DNA from: Candidatus Amulumruptor caecigallinarius
GTDB taxonomy: Bacteria > Bacteroidota > Bacteroidia > Bacteroidales > Muribaculaceae
DNA length: 64,000 bases
Reading direction: 5' to 3'
NCBI GenBank assembly: GCA_023665605.1
Contig: JAMPDP010000001.1
Coordinates: forward strand, 940,484-1,004,483
Shown: positions 10,135-18,520 of the stretch, piece by piece
Numbering within the stretch: position 1 is the first letter of the stretch
How the letters are laid out: each line of letters opens with the position of its first letter
Position numbers and translations under genes: made by a program
The notes under the pieces: model-generated
Told to the model about the DNA's origin: nothing
Databases searched by the model: none
What the model saw: the letters and a program-made list of their open reading frames with translations, nothing else

Positions 10135-10383
10135 ATGAAACAAGTATTTACAGACAACGGAACACACGGAGCCGCCCGCTCCGACAAGCCTTCAGGGCCT
10201 GACAGGGGCGGACGGCGTATGTGGATGGCCTGGACGCTGATGGTGGCCGGCCTGAGCCTGGTGGGCGCAGCATTCTGCGTGCCCCCGACAGGCGTGATTG
10301 ATTCGAGCGTGCTCGTGGCCTTTGGTGAGATACTCACCTTCACAGCCACGGTGATGGGCCTTGACTACAAGTTCCGGCGATGA
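10135..10383 (+). CDS. Small two-helix membrane protein, unknown function
   Basis: The 82-residue product has a polar N-terminus (about 28 residues, MKQVFTDNGTHGAARSDK...), then two hydrophobic segments, MWMAWTLMVAGLSLVGAAF and VLVAFGEILTFTATVMGL, and a short basic end YKFRR. The pattern resembles small holin-like or phage-style membrane proteins, but no family is recognised. A good promoter lies 73 bases upstream, and no other gene is in the unit; it converges on the leucine-rich-repeat gene with 20 bases between their stops. Confidence 0.6.
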   Translation: MKQVFTDNGTHGAARSDKPSGPDRGGRRMWMAWTLMVAGLSLVGAAFCVPPTGVIDSSVLVAFGEILTFTATVMGLDYKFRR

Positions 10384-10403
10384 GACGCGCGAGTGTCAGT
10401 GCT

Positions 10404-11468
10404 TCAATAATTCCACTCACCGGCAATCTGCACGAGGTTGGTGCATCCGAGTGTACGCAGGTCAGTGATGGAGTTGAAGCGGCAGTTGATGTAGGTGAGC
10501 GACGAGTCGAAGCTGACGTCAAGGGTCTGCAACTGGTTGTTGTTGCAGATGAGGCGCTGCAGGAACGTCTGGTTGCTCAGATCGAGGCTGGTAAGGTCGT
10601 TGTACTGGCAATCGACATACTGGATGTTGGGGCAATTCTCCACGCTCAGCTCAGTGAGGTCGTTGAAGGAGCACACCACGTCGATCAGGGCATTGCAGCC
10701 ACGCAGCCCGAGGGTGGTCATGCGGTTGTCGCTGCACATCAGCGAGCTCAGTGCGGGGAGGTTGCTGATGACCATGCCACGGATGTCGTTGGAGTCGATG
10801 TTGAGGTTGCGCAGGTCGGTGACCCCGGTCAGGAGCAGGTCGGTAAGCCGGTTGTAGCCGCAGTAGAGATTCTGGAGCTTGGCGCAGCCCGTCACGTTGA
10901 GTTGCTCAAGCTGGCAGCTTTGGCAGTTGAGGGTCTTCAGCGAGGGAGAATTGGCCACGTCAAGTGCCACGAAGTAGTTGCCGCCGCAGTTGAGGGTCTG
11001 CAGAGCGTTGGTGCCGCTCATGTCCAGATTCACCAGACGGTTTCGCGAGATGTTGAGCGACGTCAGCGCCGGGCAGCCACTGATGGAGAAGTCGGTGAGC
11101 ACGTTGCGCGAGGCGTTAAGGTCAGCCAGCTCGGGACAGGCAGCCACGTTGAGAGCGCTGAGCTTGTTGTGACTCAGATCCACCTTGCGGAGTGCCTTGA
11201 ATCCGTTGAGGTTCAGAGAGCCGGCAAGTCGCTTGTCCTTCCAGTCGATAGCGGTGATGTGACCGCCCTCCACCGTGACGCCATGCCACGAAGCGGGGTC
11301 ATTAAGGTTGGTAATCTCAAGCGCCTTCGCATTGGTAGGCGCGTCAAGCGCCGGCGACTGCAGAAACGCTTTGACCAGTTTGAGCTCTCCCTTGTCGAGG
11401 GATGCTCCCATGGCGGCGACGGCACTCCCGAGTGCCAGCACCAGCATCAGAGAAATCTTGCGGAGCAT
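10404..11468 (-). CDS. Exported leucine-rich-repeat protein
   Basis: The 354-residue protein begins with a signal peptide (MLRKISLMLVLALGSAVAAMGA). From about residue 75 it consists of roughly 21-residue repeats of the kind LxxLxxxxNxLxxLDVSxCPxL, for example LTSLNISRNRLVNLDMSGT and LQNLYCGYNRLTDLLLTG. Such repeats form a curved solenoid used for binding proteins or glycans outside the cytoplasm. Many repeats carry Cys at the same position, which is common in Bacteroidetes versions. No type IX sorting domain follows; the protein ends in AGEWNY. Its partner is unknown. Confidence 0.8.
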   Translation of the reverse strand: MLRKISLMLVLALGSAVAAMGASLDKGELKLVKAFLQSPALDAPTNAKALEITNLNDPASWHGVTVEGGHITAIDWKDKRLAGSLNLNGFKALRKVDLSHNKLSALNVAACPELADLNASRNVLTDFSISGCPALTSLNISRNRLVNLDMSGTNALQTLNCGGNYFVALDVANSPSLKTLNCQSCQLEQLNVTGCAKLQNLYCGYNRLTDLLLTGVTDLRNLNIDSNDIRGMVISNLPALSSLMCSDNRMTTLGLRGCNALIDVVCSFNDLTELSVENCPNIQYVDCQYNDLTSLDLSNQTFLQRLICNNNQLQTLDVSFDSSLTYINCRFNSITDLRTLGCTNLVQIAGEWNY

Positions 11469-11592
11469 AGTATGTAAAAACGTGTTAGATGAAATTTTAT
11501 ATCGAACGTAACGGCATATAAATAGCTGAGTGAGGAAAATATCCGTTCACTTTGCAAACAACCGTCTGCGTTATTATGTTGAAAAAATTGTC

Positions 11593-11600
11593 TAATTTTG
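11593..11600 (+). promoter_or_regulatory. Promoter -7 element of ugd
   Basis: TAATTTTG matches TAnnTTTG, 61 bases before the ugd start. Confidence 0.55.
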
Positions 11601-11661
11601 TGATTGCGAAGTCTGCCCGCGCGGCAGTGCTCGCCCACGTCAACCACTCATCACTTCACTT

Positions 11662-12975
11662 ATGAATATCGCTATTGTCGGCACCGGCTATGTAGGGCTC
11701 GTCTCAGGCGCCTGCTTTGCAGAGATGGGCGTCAACGTAAGCTGTGTCGATGTGGACACCGCCAAGGTCAACGCCCTCAAATCCGGCAACATACCCATCT
11801 ATGAGCCGGGGCTTGATGAAATCGTGCGCCGCAACGTGGTGGAGGGTCGACTGAAGTTTACCACCGACCTGGCCGAGGTGATTGACGATGCCGAGATAGT
11901 GTTCAGCGCCGTGGGCACTCCCCCCGACGAGGATGGCTCCGCCGACCTGCGTTACGTCATGGAGGTGGCCCGCACCTTCGGCCGACACATCAACCGCTAC
12001 ACCCTGCTTGTCACCAAGAGCACCGTGCCCGTGGGCACCGCCGCCAAGGTGCGCCGCGCCATCGCCGAAGAGCTTGCCGCCAGGGGTGCCGATGTGGAGT
12101 TTGACGTGGCCTCCAACCCGGAGTTCCTCAAAGAGGGAGCTGCCATCGCCGACTTCATGAGTCCTGACCGCGTGGTGGTGGGCGTTGACTCCGAGCGCGC
12201 CCGCGAGCTGATGGCACGCCTCTACCGCCCCTTCCTGCTCAACAACTTCCGCGTAATCTTCACCGACATCCCCTCGGCCGAGATGATCAAGTATGCCGCC
12301 AACTCGATGCTCGCCACCCGCATATCGTTTATGAATGACATTGCCAACCTCTGCGAACTTGTGGGGGCCGATGTCAACATGGTGCGCAAGGGTCTGGGCA
12401 GCGACTCGCGCATAGGCTCCAAGTTCCTCTATCCCGGCTGCGGCTACGGCGGCTCCTGCTTCCCCAAGGATGTGAAAGCACTGATCAAGACCGCACAGAA
12501 AGCCGGCTACGATATGGCCGTGCTCCGCGCCGTCGAGGAGGTGAATGACCGGCAGAAGCATGTGCCCGTGCGCAAGCTCACCGACATCTACGGTCCTGAC
12601 CTGACGGGACGCACCGTGGCTCTGTGGGGACTCGCCTTCAAGCCCGAGACCGACGATATGCGCGAGGCGACATCACTCGTGGCCATCCGCAGCCTGCTGG
12701 ATGCCGGGGCTCGTGTCAGAGTGTTTGACCCCGTGGCCATGGCCGAGTGCCGACGCCGTTTGGGCGACTCTGTGGAGTATGCCACTGACCCCTACGACGC
12801 TCTCATTGACGCCGATGCCATGCTGATGCTCACCGAGTGGAAACAGTTCCGCATGCCCTCATGGGAGGTGGTGAAGCGCACCATGCGCCGGCCCGTCATC
12901 ATCGACGGCCGCAACATCTATGACCCCGCCGAACTTCAGGCCGCCGGGATAGAATATCATTGCATAGGCCGCTGA
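11662..12975 (+). CDS. ugd: UDP-glucose 6-dehydrogenase
   Basis: The enzyme oxidises UDP-glucose to UDP-glucuronate with two NAD, supplying sugar precursors for capsule or surface glycans. The NAD-binding motif IAVIGTGYVGLV-like (IAIVGTGYVGLVSG) is at the N-terminus, PEFLKEGAAIADFMSPDRVVVG is the substrate-binding region and the catalytic nucleophile is Cys266 in GYGGSCFPKD. The C-terminal UDP-binding domain starts about residue 310 with ALWGLAFKPETDDMREA. The 437-residue length is standard. The following glycosyltransferase gene supports a role in surface polysaccharide. Confidence 0.95.
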   Translation: MNIAIVGTGYVGLVSGACFAEMGVNVSCVDVDTAKVNALKSGNIPIYEPGLDEIVRRNVVEGRLKFTTDLAEVIDDAEIVFSAVGTPPDEDGSADLRYVMEVARTFGRHINRYTLLVTKSTVPVGTAAKVRRAIAEELAARGADVEFDVASNPEFLKEGAAIADFMSPDRVVVGVDSERARELMARLYRPFLLNNFRVIFTDIPSAEMIKYAANSMLATRISFMNDIANLCELVGADVNMVRKGLGSDSRIGSKFLYPGCGYGGSCFPKDVKALIKTAQKAGYDMAVLRAVEEVNDRQKHVPVRKLTDIYGPDLTGRTVALWGLAFKPETDDMREATSLVAIRSLLDAGARVRVFDPVAMAECRRRLGDSVEYATDPYDALIDADAMLMLTEWKQFRMPSWEVVKRTMRRPVIIDGRNIYDPAELQAAGIEYHCIGR

Positions 12976-13072
12976 TCCCTCGGGCGAATCCCCGCCCGGC
13001 CCGCTCCAATCTCGCTCCAATCCTGATTAATCCTGATTAATCTTGATAACTGAAAATCCTCTATAACTCCAT

Positions 13073-14311
13073 ATGCCACAGCAAGCCACATCTGCCGCTA
13101 CCACTTCCACAGCAAAGCCACGCGTGTTGATTGCCAACAAATTCTATTACCCCCGCGGGGGTGACTGCATCTGTACCATCAACCTCGAGAGGCTGCTCCG
13201 CGACAAGGGGCATGAGACAGCCATCTTCTCCATGAACTACCCCGAGAACATCCCCTCGGAGTGGGCCCCCTACTTCGCCTCGGAGGTGGATTTCGGCGGG
13301 GGTGCCGGCGCGAAGCTCCGCGCAATTCGCCGCATCCTCGGCATGGGCGATGTGCGTGCCTCGTTCAGTCGCCTGCTCGATGACTTCAAGCCTGAAGTGG
13401 TGCACCTCAACAATATCCACTCACAGCTCTCCCCCGTGCTGGCTCAGATAGCCCGCAAGCGGGGTATCCGCGTGGTGTGGACCCTGCATGACTACAAGCT
13501 GATATGCCCCGCGTACACCTGTCTGCGTGACGGGAGTGTGTGTGAGGAGTGCTTCGCCGGGCCGCGCCCCGTGCTCACCCACCGCTGCATGAAGGGGTCA
13601 CTCGCGGCAAGCGCCGTGGCTTGGATTGAGGCATTGAAGTGGAACCGCCCCACCCTCGTGGAGAGCGTGGACACATTTATCTGCCCCAGCGCCTTTATGA
13701 AGGAGAAGATGCTGCAAGGGGGCTTCCCGGAGGAGAAGCTCACGGTGAACTGTAACTTCATAGACTTCGACAAGCAGAGGCTCCTGTTCAAAGCTCCTGT
13801 GGATGACCGCAGCGACTATTACTGCTACGTGGGTCGCCTCTCACCCGAAAAGGGGGTGGACACCCTTCTTGAAGCCGCCTCACGCCTCCCCTACCCGCTC
13901 AAAGTGGCCGGTGGCGGCCCGCTGCTCGACGAGCTTAAAGCCCGCTATGCCTCGTCGCCGCAGATAGAGTTCCTGGGGCCGCTGGATGCCGCCGGCGTGA
14001 GTGAGCTGCTGAGCCATGCGCGCTTCACAGTGATACCCTCAGTGTGGTATGAGAACAATCCGCTGAGCGTCATCGAAGCTCTGTGTGCCGGTACCCCCGT
14101 GCTGGGTGCCTCCATCGGCGGTATCCCTGAGCTGATAGATGAGGGTGCCACCGGCCTGACGTTCACCCCCGGCGATGTCGATGCCATCACCCGTGCCATC
14201 ACTGATGCCTGTGGCCGCCGCTGGGACTACGCCACCATCCGCCGTGATGCCCTCGCGCGCTTCAGTGCCGATGCCCACTACGCCCGCCTCACCCCTGCAT
14301 ACGGCATGTAA
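13073..14311 (+). CDS. Glycosyltransferase, GT4 family
   Basis: The 412-residue protein has the GT-B layout. The N-terminal acceptor domain includes VLIANKFYYPRGGDCICTINLERLL and a His-bearing VHLNNIHSQLSPVL. The C-terminal donor domain begins about residue 245 with YYCYVGRLSPEKGVDTLLEA and contains the E-x7-E motif ENNPLSVIEAL. PRGGD at the N-terminus is typical of enzymes building surface polysaccharides. The acceptor and sugar are unknown. It lies 97 bases after ugd, and the two may be cotranscribed; the spacer holds short TAATCCTGAT repeats. Confidence 0.85.
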   Translation: MPQQATSAATTSTAKPRVLIANKFYYPRGGDCICTINLERLLRDKGHETAIFSMNYPENIPSEWAPYFASEVDFGGGAGAKLRAIRRILGMGDVRASFSRLLDDFKPEVVHLNNIHSQLSPVLAQIARKRGIRVVWTLHDYKLICPAYTCLRDGSVCEECFAGPRPVLTHRCMKGSLAASAVAWIEALKWNRPTLVESVDTFICPSAFMKEKMLQGGFPEEKLTVNCNFIDFDKQRLLFKAPVDDRSDYYCYVGRLSPEKGVDTLLEAASRLPYPLKVAGGGPLLDELKARYASSPQIEFLGPLDAAGVSELLSHARFTVIPSVWYENNPLSVIEALCAGTPVLGASIGGIPELIDEGATGLTFTPGDVDAITRAITDACGRRWDYATIRRDALARFSADAHYARLTPAYGM

Positions 14312-14415
14312 CCGCGCCCTCCTGCCATGCCCCGAATTTCCAAAATAAATGTGGCGGAAGTTTCGGGCGGAAGTTTCGGGTTGAAATTCGGGAGCGGGAA
14401 TTTACCGAAAAGTGT

Positions 14416-14423
14416 TACCTTTG
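14416..14423 (+). promoter_or_regulatory. Promoter -7 element of ybaK
   Basis: TACCTTTG matches TAnnTTTG and ends only six bases before the ATG at 14430, so transcription would start at or near the start codon. The element overlaps a GTG at 14412, which rules that codon out as a start. Confidence 0.6.
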
Positions 14424-14429
14424 CGGATT

Positions 14430-14915
14430 ATGAAGGCCGAGAAGACTGACAAGACCAATGCAGCGCGGCTGCTTGACCGCGCCGGGGTGGCCTACCGGCT
14501 GGTGCCATACGAGGTAGACCCTGACAATCTGGATGCCCGCCATGTGGCCGACTCGCTCGGCGAGGATATTAACCGGGTGTTCAAGACGCTGGTGCTCAAA
14601 GGTGAGCGCGTGGGACACTTCGTGTGCGTGGTGCCCGGTAACGCCGAGGTAGACCTCAAGAAAGCGGCCAAGGCGGCAGGTGCCAAGAAGGCCGACCTGA
14701 TTCCGATGAAGGAGCTGCTGCCGCTCACCGGCTACATCCGCGGCGGCTGCACGGCCATCGGCATGAAGAAGCCTCTGCCGGTGTATCTGCATGAGTCGGC
14801 CATGGAGTTTGACCTGTTCTTCGTTTCGGCCGGGCGTCGCGGTCTCCAGCTTGAGCTCTCGCCACAGGACTACGTAGCCTTCACCGGAGCCACTGTGGCT
14901 GACCTTACGGCCTAA
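14430..14915 (+). CDS. ybaK: YbaK/EbsC family aminoacyl-tRNA deacylase
   Basis: YbaK proteins hydrolyse mischarged Cys-tRNA(Pro) and relatives in the cytoplasm. The 161-residue product shows the family pattern: NAARLLDRAGVAYRLVPYEV at the N-terminus, VFKTLVLKGERVGHFVCVVPGNAEVDLKKAAKAAG in the middle (the Lys of FKTLV is the conserved active-site residue) and GYIRGGCTAIGMKKPLPVYL with the conserved GG(C/V)SPIG-like loop. The start at ATG 14430 is chosen because the promoter element covers the upstream GTG. The gene is a single unit. Confidence 0.9.
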   Translation: MKAEKTDKTNAARLLDRAGVAYRLVPYEVDPDNLDARHVADSLGEDINRVFKTLVLKGERVGHFVCVVPGNAEVDLKKAAKAAGAKKADLIPMKELLPLTGYIRGGCTAIGMKKPLPVYLHESAMEFDLFFVSAGRRGLQLELSPQDYVAFTGATVADLTA

Positions 14916-15198
14916 CCTTGAGAGTAGAGCCGGTCAGCGCCTCAATATTCCATCTACAACCAATCATTCAAGGCAAAGAAGTCAAAGAAGTGATTTAAAC
15001 TTTTTACGAAAACTCAGGAAGTGTTTAAATTTGTTTTCTTCAATAGCAATATTCATTAATATTTTGGCATCTTCCACCTCTTTCATCAGTCGTGATGCCC
15101 GCATCACTCCTTCTTCAAGAGTTGAAATCTGCTCAAAATCTTAATAAATCTTGCATTTGAAAAAAGTTTAAATCACTTCATAGAAAAGCAAAGTAAAG
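14916..15198. other. Intergenic stretch with repeated GAAGTGATTTAAAC motif upstream of aroC
   Basis: This A+T-rich gap carries the motif GAAGTGATTTAAACTT at 14987-15002, a variant GGAAGTGTTTAAATTT at 15017-15032 and the opposite-strand copy AAGTTTAAATCACTTC at 15164-15179, 20 bases before the aroC start. A minus-strand 40-codon frame (14982-15104) preceded by an AAGGAG-like stretch is also present but is not supported by any recognised family. Confidence 0.5.
15164..15179 (+). promoter_or_regulatory. AAGTTTAAATCACTTC motif in the aroC leader
   Basis: Imperfect palindrome (GAAGT...ACTTC arms in the full form) just upstream of aroC; the same motif lies before the TPR gene (17227) and sppA (40001). 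Confidence 0.45.
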
Positions 15199-16278
<1,080 letters not shown>

Positions 16279-16345
16279 GGTTGTCGTGGATCAACTGCTG
16301 CAAAACTGCCGCTGTGATTCACACCTTTGATGGACGGTTGCGGTT

Positions 16346-16474
16346 GTAAATCGGCGTCCTGCGGACGCCTTCGATGATAACGCTTACTACCCCGGATGCC
16401 TACGCTACGCTCCGGCTTCCGGGGCTATGAGTAAATCAGCGTCCTGCGGACGCTCCATATGAAGTTCTGCAACA
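16346..16474. repeat. Type A hairpin repeat, copy 1
   Basis: Three hairpins in a row: GGCGTCCTGCGGACGCC after GTAAATC, then CCCCGGATG...CTTCCGGGG, then AGCGTCCTGCGGACGCT after a second GTAAATC, ending in TGCAACA. It fills most of the gap between aroC and the DUF4924 gene. Confidence 0.85.
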
Positions 16475-16575
16475 ACTACTTCCGCTGACTGGCTCAATCG
16501 CCTGCCTTAGTGTGATTTATGAGGATAGTGTGTTTTGATGCCTTATCATTCGCGGTTGGGTGAAAAGCAGGCCGT

Positions 16576-17130
16576 TTAGTCTTCGAGGGGGGTGAAGAGG
16601 AGGTCTTTTTCGTCGAGATGGAAGTTGCGGGCCAGACGCACCACGAAGCGAGTGATCTGGTCGATGGCTGCCTGTGTCTCGGCTGACACCTCCTTGCTCT
16701 TGAGGCGGAGCATCAGCATACCGTAGAGGGCATTGAAGCAGGTTTCGATTTCGCCCACCTGCGAGACACCGGCCTTGGCACGGAGCTCGACGATGTAGGG
16801 GAGCGTGCGGTAGAACTCAGCCGTGTATTCATTGAAGCGCGGGTCGGCGAGGAGTGCCCGATGCAGGTCAACGAGCTGGATGATGACATTCTTGTTGAGC
16901 TGGAGGTGTCCGCTCTTCTCCACCCCCTCGCGGCGCATCATGTCAATGAGGCTTTCGTACCACTCCGTGACCTCCTTGCGCTGGGCCTCATCGAGTCCCG
17001 AGGGGTCAATCACGTTGGCCTTGATGCGGTCAATGTCAAGGTCGTTTGCGCGGATGAGGTCCTCCACCTGCCACATATAGAGGAGGTACTCGGCTATGTT
17101 TTCTTTACGTTTCTGCGATGCTATCTTCAT
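16576..17130 (-). CDS. DUF4924 family protein
   Basis: The 184-residue protein is nearly all helical and lacks a signal peptide. It begins MKIASQKRKENIAEYLLYMW, and the segments QVEDLIRANDLDIDRI and GHLQLNKNVIIQLVDLHRALL match what I know of DUF4924, a Bacteroidetes-only family of unknown function. It is transcribed away from the TPR gene; the -7 element TATCTTTG (minus strand) is at 17154-17161, 24 bases from the start, so the leader is very short. Confidence 0.75.
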   Translation of the reverse strand: MKIASQKRKENIAEYLLYMWQVEDLIRANDLDIDRIKANVIDPSGLDEAQRKEVTEWYESLIDMMRREGVEKSGHLQLNKNVIIQLVDLHRALLADPRFNEYTAEFYRTLPYIVELRAKAGVSQVGEIETCFNALYGMLMLRLKSKEVSAETQAAIDQITRFVVRLARNFHLDEKDLLFTPLED

Positions 17131-17153
17131 TATACCTAAGTTACGATGTCATG

Positions 17154-17192
17154 CAAAGATAACAAAGATTGGGGGGATTTTGGTTAACTTTG
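17154..17192. promoter_or_regulatory. Divergent promoters of the DUF4924 and TPR genes
   Basis: TATCTTTG on the minus strand (17154-17161) drives the DUF4924 gene and TAACTTTG on the plus strand (17185-17192) drives the TPR gene. The two are 23 bases apart, so the polymerase footprints overlap. Confidence 0.6.
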
Positions 17193-17226
17193 CAGGGAAA
17201 CATTCACGCATTGACCTACCCAATGA

Positions 17227-17243
17227 AAGTTTAAATCACTTCA
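17227..17243 (+). promoter_or_regulatory. AAGTTTAAATCACTTCA motif in the TPR gene leader
   Basis: Same 16-base motif as upstream of aroC (15164) and sppA (40001); here it ends two bases before the start codon and would cover the ribosome-binding region. Confidence 0.45.
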
Positions 17244-17245
17244 AT

Positions 17246-18073
17246 ATGAAGAAATTACCGATAATAGCGATGGTGGCTGCGGCCGCCACACTGATGGCCG
17301 GCGCCAAGGAGCCGTGGAACGCATTGATGAACCGCGCCGAGCGTGCCTACAACAGCGGCGACTATGCCGGAGCGGAGGCCGCATACAGCGAGATGCTGCG
17401 CGACTACCCGGAGAGCCAGCGAGCCATGGTGCTCTATAACCTCGGCGTGATGCAGACTTATCAGGGGAAGGATGCCGAGGCCCTGTTGACACTTGACAGC
17501 GCCGTGGTGCTCGACCCGGAGAACCCGCGCATCCTCGAACAGCGCGCCACGCTGCTCTATGAGAAGGGGGACCTTGACGGTGCGCGCGCCGACTATGAGA
17601 AGGTGGTGGCTGCCGATGACTCAGCTACAACGGCTATGTTCATGCTCGGGAGCATCGCCCTGAACCAGAACGACACCGCCACCGCTCTGCGCAGCTTCGA
17701 GAAGCTCCGGGCTCTCCAGCCCGAGGAGGAGGGTACTCTGATGGCTTTCGCGGGCTATTACACCAAGGTGAAGGACTACCCTGCTGCCATAGCCCAATAT
17801 GACAAGCTGATAGAGCGGAAACCTGAAGCCCAGACCTTGATAAGCCGCGCGGCCAACTACCTGATGCTTGACAGCCTTGATGCCGCCGCTGCCGACATAG
17901 ACCGCGCCATCACGCTGGCGCCGGATGATGGCGAGGCGTACTACATGCGAGCCGCGCTTGCCAAGAAGCGCTATGACCTGCAGGGCACCAAGGCTGACGC
18001 ACAGAAGGCTCTGGAATTGGGCGTGTCGGCACGCCGTATTCAGGCTCTCCTCGGGGCGTTGCCTGAGGAGTGA
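17246..18073 (+). CDS. Exported tetratricopeptide-repeat protein
   Basis: The 275-residue protein starts with a signal peptide (MKKLPIIAMVAAAATLMAGA). From residue 25 to the end it is a series of about seven 34-residue TPR units, for example AYNSGDYAGAEAAYSEMLRDYP, TLLYEKGDLDGARADYEKVV and YYMRAALAKKRYDLQGTKAD. Such proteins act as scaffolds in the periplasm; no partner can be named. The frame is open further upstream, but the ATG at 17246 is chosen because the signal peptide begins there and the promoter at 17185 lies inside the longer frame. Confidence 0.85.
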   Translation: MKKLPIIAMVAAAATLMAGAKEPWNALMNRAERAYNSGDYAGAEAAYSEMLRDYPESQRAMVLYNLGVMQTYQGKDAEALLTLDSAVVLDPENPRILEQRATLLYEKGDLDGARADYEKVVAADDSATTAMFMLGSIALNQNDTATALRSFEKLRALQPEEEGTLMAFAGYYTKVKDYPAAIAQYDKLIERKPEAQTLISRAANYLMLDSLDAAAADIDRAITLAPDDGEAYYMRAALAKKRYDLQGTKADAQKALELGVSARRIQALLGALPEE

Positions 18074-18085
18074 TTAACATGAGTT

Positions 18086-18202
18086 GTAAATCGGCGTCCT
18101 GCGGACGCCTTTTACGGAAATGCCCGTAACCCCGGATGCCTGCGCTACGCTTCGGCTTCCGGGGCTACGTGTAAATCGCTCCTTCTGAGGATTTGCAACA
18201 CC
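18086..18202. repeat. Type A hairpin repeat, copy 2
   Basis: GTAAATC, GGCGTCCTGCGGACGCC, CCCCGGATG...CTTCCGGGG, then a shortened right end (GTAAATCGCTCCTTC) and TTGCAACACC. The third hairpin is lost in this copy. Confidence 0.8.
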
Positions 18203-18220
18203 GCTCTCCGGGGAGAGTAT

Positions 18221-18432
18221 CAAAAGTAATTGGGTCGAGCTTATGCGCGACCCGTAGATGATTGCGGGGGCGACGCTACGCGGCGCTTTGTCATTATAGC
18301 TGACCGTATTTGCGTTACCTATGGCTGCGGTCGGCTCTGCCTCCCTTGCCATAGGCTATTTCCACCCCGCCGCTACCGCGGCTTCCTCTGACGGAAGCAA
18401 TCGCCTATTATATGATTTTAAGGGAATGGTGA
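18221..18432. repeat. Type C structured repeat, copy 1
   Basis: About 210 bases alike to 26107-26316. It contains several short hairpins in order: GGTCG...CGACC, GCGACGC...GCGGCGC, CCTATGGC...GCCATAGG, CCGCCGC...GCGGC and CTTCC...GGAAG. It ends with AAGGGAATGGTGA. No reading frame is shared between the copies. It fills the gap before the transglutaminase-like gene. Confidence 0.75.
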
Positions 18433-18520
18433 GTGTTGATACTCATTCCTCTACGGGGAGGTGCTACAACACCCTCCCCCTATTTGGGTGGGATAGGTGG
18501 GGATGGGCGGGGTGCGGGTG

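Noticed and set aside
10380..11477. 365-codon plus-strand frame opposite the leucine-rich-repeat gene
   Set aside because: It mirrors the repeat unit of the real gene; no start signal or family match.
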